A stretch of DNA of 64,000 bases from Lonepinella sp042468235 (GTDB lineage: Bacteria > Pseudomonadota > Gammaproteobacteria > Enterobacterales > Pasteurellaceae): positions 1,984,001-2,048,000 of the forward strand of contig NZ_CP170386.1 of assembly GCF_042468235.1 (NCBI RefSeq). Reading direction: 5' to 3'. Made by a program: the position numbers and the translations under genes. Positions 56,845 to 64,000 of the stretch are shown in pieces; the first letter of the stretch is position 1, and every line of letters begins with the position of its first letter. The notes below the pieces were generated by a model. That model ran no database searches and was not told the origin of the DNA. It saw nothing but the letters and a program-made list of their open reading frames with translations.

Positions 56845-57444
56845 TTATTTCAACATGTCTTGCGGTACAAAACTTTTCTGGACATCTTTCATTTGTGGTA
56901 ATTGATGTGCAATGCCTTTGTGGCAATCAATACAGGTTTTGCTTTGTTCTTGTGCCATGGTGTGCATTTGTTGTGCGACGGCTTTTTGTTGGGTGAAATC
57001 CATATCATCAAAATTATGACAGTTTCGACATTCTTGCGAATTATTGGCTTTCATTCTCGCCCATTCACGTTCTGCCATTTCTAAACGATGGGCTTCAAAT
57101 TTTTCTTTAGTATCGACTTTACCCGTAATATGGGCTAATACTTCCGTACTGGCTTGCATCTTGCGGATCATTTTTGGTCCAAACTCATGGGGCACATGAC
57201 AATCGGAACACACTGCTTTTACCCCGGAACGATTGGAATAATGTACCGATGCATGGTATTCAGGCACCACATCATTCATATGGCAATCGGAACAGAATTG
57301 TTCGGTATTGGTGGATTCCATACCTTTATTAAAGCCGCCCCAAAGAAATAGGGTGGCAATAGCGGTTAATATGATGACCGTGCCAATAGCCATATTACTT
57401 GGGCGACATAAATATTGACGAATTTTCTTAATCAGGCTCAACAT
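56845..57444 (-). CDS. napC: Cytochrome c-type quinol dehydrogenase NapC
   Basis: NapC (199 residues) is a membrane-anchored tetrahaem cytochrome of the NapC/NirT family that passes electrons from menaquinol to NapB. It has one N-terminal helix (about 19-40) and four CxxCH haem motifs: CSDCH, CSDCH, CRNCH and CIDCH. Length and haem spacing are standard. SD is AAGGGGGAA. It starts 9 bp after napB and is the last gene of napFDAGHBC. Confidence 0.95.
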   Translation of the reverse strand: MLSLIKKIRQYLCRPSNMAIGTVIILTAIATLFLWGGFNKGMESTNTEQFCSDCHMNDVVPEYHASVHYSNRSGVKAVCSDCHVPHEFGPKMIRKMQASTEVLAHITGKVDTKEKFEAHRLEMAEREWARMKANNSQECRNCHNFDDMDFTQQKAVAQQMHTMAQEQSKTCIDCHKGIAHQLPQMKDVQKSFVPQDMLK

Positions 57445-57453
57445 GATTCCCCC

Positions 57454-57921
57454 TTATTTCCCTTGATTTTGACGTATAGTGTCAAATTTATTTTGAATAA
57501 TTGGATTGACTTCGGTTTGTTGTACGTGACATTGCAAACAAAAATAACGGCGCGGCGATGTTTCACCGGTTGGGTTGCCATCACGATCTTGAAAGTGACT
57601 TTCCGGGACTCTCGGAGCGCCTGTCGTCGGAGAGACATCTGGAGAATGGCAAGCTAAACATTGGTTTGCATTTTTGGTCACTTGTAAACCACGAATACTA
57701 TGCGGCACGAGTGGCGGTTGAAATAGAAACGTAGTAGGAATATTACCGGCATCTTTTAATGGATTATTATAGGCGGGGGCAACATTTTCGGGAATCTGTT
57801 CTAATTGGTCGATAGACCCTATGTGATTAGAACTCATGTTATTAGAATCAATGTTATTTTGCACATCGGCGGTAGCAAACGCAGAAAGTGTGGTTAAAAT
57901 AAAAGTGAGATATTTTCTCAT
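57454..57921 (-). CDS. napB: Periplasmic nitrate reductase dihaem subunit NapB
   Basis: NapB (155 residues) is the dihaem cytochrome c partner of NapA. It has a signal peptide cut after FATA and two CxxCH motifs (CLACHSPD and CLQCHVQQ). VAPAYNNPLKDAGNIPTTF and PPLVPHSIRG are family phrases. It begins 36 bp after napH. Confidence 0.95.
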   Translation of the reverse strand: MRKYLTFILTTLSAFATADVQNNIDSNNMSSNHIGSIDQLEQIPENVAPAYNNPLKDAGNIPTTFLFQPPLVPHSIRGLQVTKNANQCLACHSPDVSPTTGAPRVPESHFQDRDGNPTGETSPRRYFCLQCHVQQTEVNPIIQNKFDTIRQNQGK

Positions 57922-57957
57922 ATTGAGTTCACTCCGTAATTAAAGTAGTAAAATAAG

Positions 57958-58851
57958 TTAAATATTTTTAATGGTAATCTGTTTCTCAAAACGAGAACCA
58001 AAAGCAAAAACCTGTTCTGCACAAACGTCAATACAACGTCCGCAACTGATACAGTCTTTATCTAAAATAATCGGGCTATCTTGCACCGAACCATGTAGTG
58101 GCAAACGTAAGACTTGGGGTTCCGGACAAACGTTATAACAGTCCATACAGCGATCACAACGTGAACGATCGACCACATTGACTTTGATCATACTTTTGGC
58201 ACCAATTAAGCCATACAATGCCCCGATCGGGCAAAGATGTCCGCACCAACCATGTTCGACGACAAATAAATCAAACAAAAAGATAATCGCGACCAACCAT
58301 AGGGTTGCTCCCAAGCCGAACACAAATGCTCGACCTAATGCCGCCACAGGATTAATCCATTCCCACAACAATGTGCCACTGATTGCACTTCCGACTAAAA
58401 TCATCAGCAATATACCATAGCGTAATTGACGTGGCAGTTTGGCACTTTGCCGAATACCCAATTTTCGGCGTAGCCACGCCGATAAGTCTGTCACCATATT
58501 CATTGGACAAACCCAACTACAAAAGGCTTTACTGGCGATCAAGGCATAAAATACTACAATAATGAATGCCCCTAAAATCGTCGTCCATTCAGGTAGATAA
58601 CCTGTAGCAAGGCTTTCCATGGTAATTAAAGGATCAGTTAACGGAATACGATCAAATAAGACACTTGCACTATAGTTCCCTTTTAAAATCCACACATTCC
58701 ATAATGGACCCGTTAAAAACAGCAGAATAATGCTTAACTGGCTTAACCGTCTTAATAATAAAAAGCGATAAGCTCGCCACCAGCCTAATTTCTGGCGGGC
58801 TTCTAAGCCGGCATCTTTTGGTTTATTGGGGGTAAATTTCACCGTCGCCAT
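57958..58851 (-). CDS. napH: Quinol dehydrogenase iron-sulfur membrane subunit NapH
   Basis: NapH (297 residues) is a four-helix membrane protein with cytosolic 2x[4Fe-4S] ferredoxin cysteines that, with NapG, routes electrons (mainly ubiquinol in E. coli) to Nap. It has two CxxxCP motifs (CSWVCPMNM, CGHLCPIGA) next to the membrane and two ferredoxin motifs (CDRCMDCYNVCPE, CISCGRCIDVCAE). The ATG overlaps the napG stop by one base (TAATG). Confidence 0.95.
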   Translation of the reverse strand: MATVKFTPNKPKDAGLEARQKLGWWRAYRFLLLRRLSQLSIILLFLTGPLWNVWILKGNYSASVLFDRIPLTDPLITMESLATGYLPEWTTILGAFIIVVFYALIASKAFCSWVCPMNMVTDLSAWLRRKLGIRQSAKLPRQLRYGILLMILVGSAISGTLLWEWINPVAALGRAFVFGLGATLWLVAIIFLFDLFVVEHGWCGHLCPIGALYGLIGAKSMIKVNVVDRSRCDRCMDCYNVCPEPQVLRLPLHGSVQDSPIILDKDCISCGRCIDVCAEQVFAFGSRFEKQITIKNI

Positions 58852-59753
58852 TATTTCACCCCTTTCGTATTTAAATCCAAATTCGGGAAGTGTTCTGCTT
58901 CAGGCACCGTAGTAGAACTTGGTTGATAATCATAGGTAGCTCGATTTGGTGTTGCTACTTTGCTATCAGGTTTCACCTGCATAAATTGATAAGTCGGTTC
59001 CGATTGTCCTTCAGGCATTCGTGCATCAAGAGCTGGATGTAAACCGTCAGGGTGTCTTTCTTCCAATAAGGCTTTACCGGCATTTTGTTTTTCTTGCCAA
59101 CCTAAACGATAGTGGCGACCTAACATTCCTTTGGCGAGATCCATCGGTAACACTTTGATGGCGGCTTCTTCCAATACGCAAGCTTGTTCACATTTGCCAC
59201 AGCCTGTGCAAGCATCGGAATGGACTGTTGGGATCAATTTAGCATGAATTTGGGTGCGGTCGTTATGCACTTTTTCCAAGGTGATTGCTTTGTCAATTAA
59301 CGGACAAACACGATAACACACATCACAACGCAAGCCTTGCCAGTTCAAGCAAGTTTCATGATCAAGCAAAACCGCTAAGCCCATTTTGGCATCATTAATA
59401 TCCTGTAAGGATTCGCTTAAGGCCCCCGATGGACAAGCATTCATACAAGGAATGTCAGGGCACATTTCACAGGGTTTATCACGTGCGATAAAATAGGGTG
59501 TACCTGCTTCCATTGGAGATAACAGAGAGGCAAGGTGCAACATATCATAAGGGCAAGCCTGCACACATTGTCCGCAACGCGTGCAAGCCGCTAAGAAATC
59601 ATCTTCATTTAACGCACCCGGTGGGCGTAATGCGACACCTTGCTTGGCATTGGCTTGATGCTGTTGTAAACCTAGAATCACCCCAACACCACACAAACCG
59701 GCAGTGGTTCGAGTAGCGTTTTTGAGAAATTGACGGCGGTTTGGATTTTGCAT
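58851..59753 (-). CDS. napG: Ferredoxin-type periplasmic protein NapG
   Basis: NapG (300 residues) is exported by Tat (NRRQFLKNATRTTAG) and carries four [4Fe-4S] cluster motifs: CTRCGQCVQACPYDM, CEMCPDIPCMNACPS, CDVCYRVCPL and CTGCGKCEQACVLE. I chose the ATG at 59753, which gives the Tat signal; the upstream frame is not homologous. The 155-bp gap to napA is the widest in the operon and contains a loose uptake-signal pair (59811-59856) and a CT-rich stretch with CCCTCGCCC that looks like an old extragenic repeat. Confidence 0.94.
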   Translation of the reverse strand: MQNPNRRQFLKNATRTTAGLCGVGVILGLQQHQANAKQGVALRPPGALNEDDFLAACTRCGQCVQACPYDMLHLASLLSPMEAGTPYFIARDKPCEMCPDIPCMNACPSGALSESLQDINDAKMGLAVLLDHETCLNWQGLRCDVCYRVCPLIDKAITLEKVHNDRTQIHAKLIPTVHSDACTGCGKCEQACVLEEAAIKVLPMDLAKGMLGRHYRLGWQEKQNAGKALLEERHPDGLHPALDARMPEGQSEPTYQFMQVKPDSKVATPNRATYDYQPSSTTVPEAEHFPNLDLNTKGVK

Positions 59754-59908
59754 AAATGTATCCTGTTTTACCCTCGCCCTAGTCCTGATCCTAAAGGGAG
59801 AAAATATTTTGAAGTGCGGTGAAAAAATCAAAAATTTTATAACTTCTCCCGCACTTTCCTCCAAAAATAACTCACTCTTTAGACAACTTAAGGGATAAGG
59901 GTACTCCT

Positions 59909-62392
59909 TTAAGCCTTAACCACTTTTACCGCACATTTCTTGTAATCGGTTTCGCCTGAAATCGGATCGGTGGCATCTAAGGTTAATTTATTCGCAAGCT
60001 GACCCGCATCAAAGAAAGTGGTGAAAATCAAGCCTTTCGGTGCTTTATTACGTCCCCTTGTGTCAAGGTGAGAAAGCATTTCTCCGCGGCGAGTGATTAA
60101 TTTGACTTTGTCACCATGACGTAATCCCCGTTTTTTCGCATCATCAGGGTGCATCCAAACTAAATTATTCGGAAACGCACGATGAAGTTCTGGAACACGG
60201 CGAGTCATGGTGCCAGTATGCCAATGCTCCAACACCCGTCCGGTACAAAGCCATAAATCATATTCATTATCAGGACTTTCTGCTGGTGGCTCATAAGGGA
60301 CACCTAATATAATCGCTTTTTTATCTGGATAGCCATAAAACGCCACGTCTTCATCCGCTTTCACATAAGGATCATAGCCCTCACGATAACGCCATAACGT
60401 TTCTTTGCCATCCACCACAGGCCAACGTAAACCTCGAACTTGATGATAGGTGTCAAAGTTGGCTAAGTCATGACCATGACCACGTCCAAAACCCGCATAT
60501 TCTTCAAACAATCCTTTTTGTAAGTAGAAACCGAATCTATCCGCTTCATCATTGAGATAACCGGGAATATCTTTTGGTATGTCGAATTTATTGACTTCAC
60601 CATTTAAATACAATACTTCATACAGGGTTTTGCCACGATACTCCGGCATTTGGGCTAATAGTTCTTCGCTCCACACTTCATCGGTTTTAAAATATTTGGA
60701 GAATTCCACAATTTGCCATAGATCGGATTTAGATTCTCCCGGTCCTTTTACCTGTTGATACCAAAATTGGGTACGGCGTTCCGCATTGCCGTAAGCACCT
60801 TCTTTTTCCACCCACATACAGGTTGGTAAAATTAAATCTGCCGCTACCGCAGACACCGATGGATAAGGATCGGACACCACAATAAAGTTTTCAGGATTAC
60901 GCCAACCCGGGAAAATTTCATCATTAATATTGGGACCACCTTGCATGTTGTTAGTGCAAAGTTGCCATAGGAAATTGAGTTTACCGTCTTTCAGCATACG
61001 ACTTTGCATGACGGCTGAATAGCCCAGTTTAGTCGGAATGGTACCTTTCGGTAATTTCCAAATTTTTTCTGCAATTTCAACATGTTTTGGATTGGTAACG
61101 ACCATATCTGCTGGCAAACGGTGGATGAAAGTACCTACTTCACGAGCCGTGCCACAGGCGGACGGTTGACCTGTTAAGGAAAACGGTCCACAACCGGGTT
61201 TCGAGATTTTGCCGGTTAATAAATGCACGTTATAAATCATATGGTTGACCCACACGCCACGCACATGTTGGTTAAAGCCCATGGTCCAAAATGACACCAT
61301 GTTCTGTTCAGGATCCGCATACATTTTGGCAAGCGTTTCAAGTTGATCTTTTGGTACACCTGAGATTTCGTGTGCTTTTTCTAAGGTATAAGGAGCAACG
61401 ATTTGCTTAAATTCATCAAAAGAAGAATCGTGCATTTTCCCCGCACTTTTTGCATTTTGAGCGGCTTGTTGTAACGGGTGTTCTGGGCGTAAGCCATAGC
61501 CAATATCCGTTTCCCCCCGTTTAAATTTAGTATGTTTATTAACAAAATCCCAATTCACTTTGTCATGTTGAATAATGTAATTGGCGATATAATTCAAAAT
61601 CGCCAAGTCAGAGTGCGGTGTAAAAATAATTGGAATATCGGCTAATTCAAAAGAACGGTGTTCATAAGTCGAAAGTACCGCCACTTTGACATTTTCATTG
61701 GATAAACGGCGATCAGAAATACGGCTCCATAAAATCGGGTGCATTTCTGCCATATTCGATCCCCACAGCACAAAAGCATCGGTTTTTTCAATATCGTTAT
61801 AACAGCCCATCGGCTCGTCCATACCAAAAGTCCGCATAAAGGCGACGGCGGCCGATGCCATACAGTGACGTGCATTGGGGTCAATGGTATTAGAACGTAA
61901 GCCCGCTTTCCATAATTTTACTTTGGCATAGCCTTCAAAAATGGTGGTTTGTCCTGATGAAAACATACCCACGGAATTCGGTTCTTTTTTCTTCAGGATC
62001 TGTTTGATTTTTTCCGCCATCACGGTGAATGCTTGATCCCAAGACACTGGGGTGAAATCCCCTTCTTTGTGGAATTTACCGTCTTTCATGCGTAATAAGG
62101 GGGTTTGTACACGGTCTGCACCGTACATAATTTTGGTCAGGAAATAACCTTTAATACAGTTCAAGCCACGGTTGACTTCCGCATCAGGATCGCCCTGTGT
62201 TGCGACTACGCGCCCATCTTTGGTGCCGACCAACACACTACAGCCAGTACCACAAAAACGGCAAGGGGCTTTATCCCATTTAATTCCCGTATCATCGGCA
62301 TATACATTTGTCACAGGAATGGCCATTCCCGCCGCGGTGGCGGCTGCCAGCGCGGCATTCGCTTTCATAAAATCTCTACGATTGAGTTCCAT
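59909..62392 (-). CDS. napA: Periplasmic nitrate reductase catalytic subunit NapA
   Basis: NapA (827 residues) reduces nitrate to nitrite at a bis-MGD molybdenum centre in the periplasm. A Tat signal starts MELNRRDFMKANAALAA. The [4Fe-4S] motif CRFCGTGCSV plus the later Cys in GLNCIKGYF, and the Mo ligand Cys in ARHCMASAAVA (about 176-186), are present. The C-terminal MGD-binding region has TGRVLEHWHTGTMTRR. Length equals that of E. coli (828). Its molybdenum need ties it to the ModE-like box found upstream of the transporter at 50.6 kb. Confidence 0.97.
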   Translation of the reverse strand: MELNRRDFMKANAALAAATAAGMAIPVTNVYADDTGIKWDKAPCRFCGTGCSVLVGTKDGRVVATQGDPDAEVNRGLNCIKGYFLTKIMYGADRVQTPLLRMKDGKFHKEGDFTPVSWDQAFTVMAEKIKQILKKKEPNSVGMFSSGQTTIFEGYAKVKLWKAGLRSNTIDPNARHCMASAAVAFMRTFGMDEPMGCYNDIEKTDAFVLWGSNMAEMHPILWSRISDRRLSNENVKVAVLSTYEHRSFELADIPIIFTPHSDLAILNYIANYIIQHDKVNWDFVNKHTKFKRGETDIGYGLRPEHPLQQAAQNAKSAGKMHDSSFDEFKQIVAPYTLEKAHEISGVPKDQLETLAKMYADPEQNMVSFWTMGFNQHVRGVWVNHMIYNVHLLTGKISKPGCGPFSLTGQPSACGTAREVGTFIHRLPADMVVTNPKHVEIAEKIWKLPKGTIPTKLGYSAVMQSRMLKDGKLNFLWQLCTNNMQGGPNINDEIFPGWRNPENFIVVSDPYPSVSAVAADLILPTCMWVEKEGAYGNAERRTQFWYQQVKGPGESKSDLWQIVEFSKYFKTDEVWSEELLAQMPEYRGKTLYEVLYLNGEVNKFDIPKDIPGYLNDEADRFGFYLQKGLFEEYAGFGRGHGHDLANFDTYHQVRGLRWPVVDGKETLWRYREGYDPYVKADEDVAFYGYPDKKAIILGVPYEPPAESPDNEYDLWLCTGRVLEHWHTGTMTRRVPELHRAFPNNLVWMHPDDAKKRGLRHGDKVKLITRRGEMLSHLDTRGRNKAPKGLIFTTFFDAGQLANKLTLDATDPISGETDYKKCAVKVVKA

Positions 62393-62445
62393 AGTCTTGT
62401 CCCACGTTTTGCTATGTTTTTAATAAAAAATAATCAGTTAAAAAG

Positions 62446-62709
62446 TTATTGCTCATCAAGATAATTGGCAATCAGAGAGACCACAATTACGCCATTAATC
62501 TCTTTTACTTCATCTATACGATCCGCTAAGGTTAATTGACGATCGCTCTCAATCGTCACCACTAACTTGCCTTCTTCCCGTTTTTCAGCGTGAATTTCTG
62601 TATGTGGAATCGTCAATATGTCAGCTTTCACCTGTTCTAATTTTGTCGGTTTCGCTTGCACCACAAGGCTGCACACATACCAATTTTCACTTGGGTTTAG
62701 ATTATCCAT
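62446..62709 (-). CDS. napD: Nap chaperone NapD
   Basis: NapD (87 residues) binds the NapA Tat signal and holds export until maturation. Family phrases are ENWYVCSLVVQAKPTKLEQV and GVIVVSLIANYLDEQ, in a small ferredoxin-like fold without clusters. It begins 6 bp after napF and precedes napA by 53 bp. Confidence 0.93.
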   Translation of the reverse strand: MDNLNPSENWYVCSLVVQAKPTKLEQVKADILTIPHTEIHAEKREEGKLVVTIESDRQLTLADRIDEVKEINGVIVVSLIANYLDEQ

Positions 62710-62715
62710 TTTTTC

Positions 62716-63240
62716 TTATGCTATATTTAAAATATGAATGGCTTGTGTCGGACAAACTGCTAAACAAGCCCCACAACCATTACAACTTTCTAATGCTAAA
62801 ATTAATTCCACAATGCCACCGAGTTTTGGGCGAAAACGAATAGCTCGGCTGTCGCAACTGTCGCCACAGGAACGACATTCAATGTTGTGAGTTAATAAAC
62901 AGTTATGTTGTATTTCAACTTTATGTAACCAAGGAGTTTCATCAGTTGCACGAAAGACATCTTCCGGACAACTTTCCATACAGTGTTGGCAAAAGGTACA
63001 TTCGCCACGTGCAAAATCAATTTCAGGAAAACCGCCTTTGCCTTTGATGATAATCTGCGTTTCACAAGCTGTGATACATTTATCGCACACCGTACATTTT
63101 TCCACAAATTCATTCAAATTCGCCCAAGGTGGGCGGATTGCTTGATAACCTTGCACTTTCTCCTGTTCTGTTTTCAGACTATGCAAAAATCGTCCCTGTA
63201 AAAATGCACGGCGTGGTAAAGACGGTTGGCTGTGTTGCAA
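62716..63240 (-). CDS. napF: Ferredoxin-type protein NapF, TTG start
   Basis: NapF (174 residues) is a cytosolic iron-sulfur protein that assists NapA maturation. N-terminal RRAFLQGRF and [4Fe-4S] motifs CTVCDKCITACE, CTFCQHCMESCPED and CNGCGACLAVCPT are present; CRSCGDSCDS supplies further cysteines. The only start consistent with the RR motif is a TTG at 63240, with AAGAG 6-7 nt upstream, so initiation may be weak. It is the first gene of the nap operon and lies behind an FNR box. Confidence 0.92.
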   Translation of the reverse strand: MQHSQPSLPRRAFLQGRFLHSLKTEQEKVQGYQAIRPPWANLNEFVEKCTVCDKCITACETQIIIKGKGGFPEIDFARGECTFCQHCMESCPEDVFRATDETPWLHKVEIQHNCLLTHNIECRSCGDSCDSRAIRFRPKLGGIVELILALESCNGCGACLAVCPTQAIHILNIA

Positions 63241-63307
63241 AAAAATCTCTTTATATACTTAGTTTAAATAGTGATTAATTATGAAGCGTTTTAGAGAAAT
63301 TTATTAT

Positions 63308-63322
63308 TACCCTAAGGGGGTA
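63308..63322 (-). promoter_or_regulatory. NarP-like inverted repeat upstream of napF
   Basis: TACCCCCTTAGGGTA on the minus strand. The TACCC...GGGTA arms resemble the NarP/NarL 7-2-7 site, but the centre is one base short. It is about 75 bp upstream of napF, between the FNR box and the gene. Confidence 0.35.
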
Positions 63323-63347
63323 TTTATGGGTGATTTTGGAATTTTTA

Positions 63348-63361
63348 TTGATTAGGATCAA
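63348..63361. promoter_or_regulatory. FNR box of the nap operon
   Basis: TTGATTAGGATCAA, a perfect TTGAT-N4-ATCAA match, centred 114 bp upstream of the napF start codon. Anaerobic activation by FNR is expected; it could also act on the divergent-free side only, as nlpD ends beyond it. Confidence 0.75.
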
Positions 63362-63378
63362 AAAAAGTGAATAAATAA

Positions 63379-63410
63379 TAAAACCGTCTGAATAAGACAG
63401 ACGGTTTGAC
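63379..63410 (-). terminator. nlpD terminator
   Basis: AAACCGTCTG and CAGACGGTTT form a perfect 10-bp stem with a 7-nt loop; on the minus strand TTTTATTATTT follows. It separates nlpD from the nap control region. Confidence 0.75.
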
Positions 63411-63439
63411 AGAAAAGTGCGGTGATAAAATGGCTATTT

Positions 63440-64000
63440 TTAACGTTTCGGTAAATAACGAGTTGGATCCACAGATTTACCTTTATAGCGAATTTCAAAG
63501 TGAAGTTTTACACTATTGGTACCCGAACTTCCCATTTTGGCAATCTGTTGCCCCGCTTTAACTTGCTGTTGGTCGCTGACAGAAATGCTGTCATTATGTG
63601 CATAAGCACTTAAGAAATCATCATTATGTTTAATAATAATTAAGTTACCATAACCACGTAATGCATTACCCGCATAAACCACACGTCCAGCAGCGGCGGC
63701 ATAAACAGCTTGACCTTTTGAACCGCTAATATCCACCCCTTTATTGCCACCGTCAGAATTTGAGAACCCTTGTACCACTTTACCAGAGGTTGGCCATTGC
63801 CAAGTAATATTAGATTGTGGTGTGGTTGAATAACTACTACTTGAGCTTGATACCGCGGTGGCAGTGACAGTTCCCGCCGTGGCAGCACCAGAAACGACAC
63901 CCGTCGTAGTGGTTGTCGTGATAGGTGAACTGGTTGTTGTGGTGGCTTTAATTGGCCCCGCTACTGCTTGTTCTGCCGAACCTGCAGTGGCTTTGATAGG
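63440..64000 (-). CDS. nlpD: NlpD-type murein hydrolase activator (LytM/M23 domain), 3' part only
   Basis: 187 residues of the C-terminal part; the frame runs off the right window edge, so the signal peptide and LysM domain are not seen. The visible part begins with a Thr/Ser/Ala-rich linker containing two PIKAT repeats, then the degenerate LytM domain: WQWPTSGKVVQGF, GGNKGVDISGSKGQAVYAA, GYGNLIIIKHNDDFLSAYAHN and VKLHFEIRYKGKSVDPTRYL. The first Zn His of active M23 enzymes (HxGxD) is replaced by Asn-Lys-Gly-Val-Asp (NKGVD), as in NlpD, which activates the amidase AmiC but does not cut itself. Whether it is nlpD or an envC-like relative cannot be settled without the N-terminus. Confidence 0.8.
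   Translation of the reverse strand, partial: PIKATAGSAEQAVAGPIKATTTTSSPITTTTTTGVVSGAATAGTVTATAVSSSSSSYSTTPQSNITWQWPTSGKVVQGFSNSDGGNKGVDISGSKGQAVYAAAAGRVVYAGNALRGYGNLIIIKHNDDFLSAYAHNDSISVSDQQQVKAGQQIAKMGSSGTNSVKLHFEIRYKGKSVDPTRYLPKR

Noticed and set aside
59754..59908. Possible small gene or sRNA in the napG-napA gap
   Set aside because: Only a loose uptake-signal pair and a CT-rich stretch are visible; no terminator or promoter of sRNA type.

Overview
The window is a chromosomal segment of a member of the Pasteurellaceae (Haemophilus/Pasteurella/Aggregatibacter/Avibacterium type). The 9-mer AAGTGCGGT and its complement, the Haemophilus-type DNA uptake signal, recur throughout, often as inverted pairs acting as terminators. 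Base composition is AT-rich, and gene order repeatedly matches what I remember of H. influenzae and E. coli: yqaB-yqaA-luxS, trkH-hemG-rrn, cysQ-zwf-pgl-gnd, menA-rraA, ilvY/ilvC, oppABCDF and napFDAGHBC. I cannot fix the genus from the sequence alone. There is no prophage, insertion sequence or CRISPR array; the window is mostly core metabolism.

Layout. 1-8.2 kb: the 3' part of an RND efflux pump, a dicarboxylate/sodium symporter, menA-rraA, trmO, luxS-purT and yqaB-yqaA. 8.2-12.9 kb: a palindromic repeat, three tRNA genes, rep with a coupled lipoprotein gene, ndh and tusA. 13-20.8 kb: trkH-hemG followed by a complete rRNA operon (16S, tRNA-Ile, tRNA-Ala, 23S, 5S) with P1/P2 promoters and boxA antitermination sites. 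20.9-26.3 kb: cysQ and an oxidative pentose-phosphate cluster (zwf, pgl, gnd) that also holds an aspartate/glutamate racemase gene. 26.3-29.3 kb: divergent ilvC and ilvY, separated by 665 bp of nested palindromes. 29.4-36 kb: rimO and an HMW1C-like N-glycosyltransferase, slyD, rraB and yheS. 36-41 kb: marC-family gene, an uncharacterised gene and oadGAB. 41.3-47 kb: oppABCDF. 47-50.6 kb: a FecCD-type metal-chelate or oxyanion ABC transporter with a coupled methyltransferase. 50.9-53.7 kb: a subtilisin-like autotransporter. 53.8-56.8 kb: divergent dcuB and aspA. 56.8-63.2 kb: the periplasmic nitrate reductase operon. 63.4 kb to the end: the 3' part of nlpD.

The metabolic theme is anaerobic or microaerobic growth on C4-dicarboxylates with fumarate or nitrate as acceptor. 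AspA makes fumarate, DcuB exchanges it for succinate, OadGAB turns oxaloacetate decarboxylation into a sodium gradient, a DASS symporter can use that gradient, MenA and HemG belong to menaquinone/haem metabolism, and Nap reduces nitrate. Regulatory sites support this: near-identical CRP/FNR-hybrid sites upstream of oadG and between aspA and dcuB, a perfect FNR box before napF, and a ModE-like box before the metal/oxyanion transporter.

The least explained signals are non-coding: (a) a candidate small RNA divergent from luxS, with a sigmaE-like promoter and an intrinsic terminator, in the position MicA holds in E. coli; (b) a pair of large nested hairpins between ilvC and ilvY that share an identical 20-nt loop but have unrelated, self-complementary stems; (c) a dispersed two-hairpin element whose stems differ between copies yet stay base-paired.
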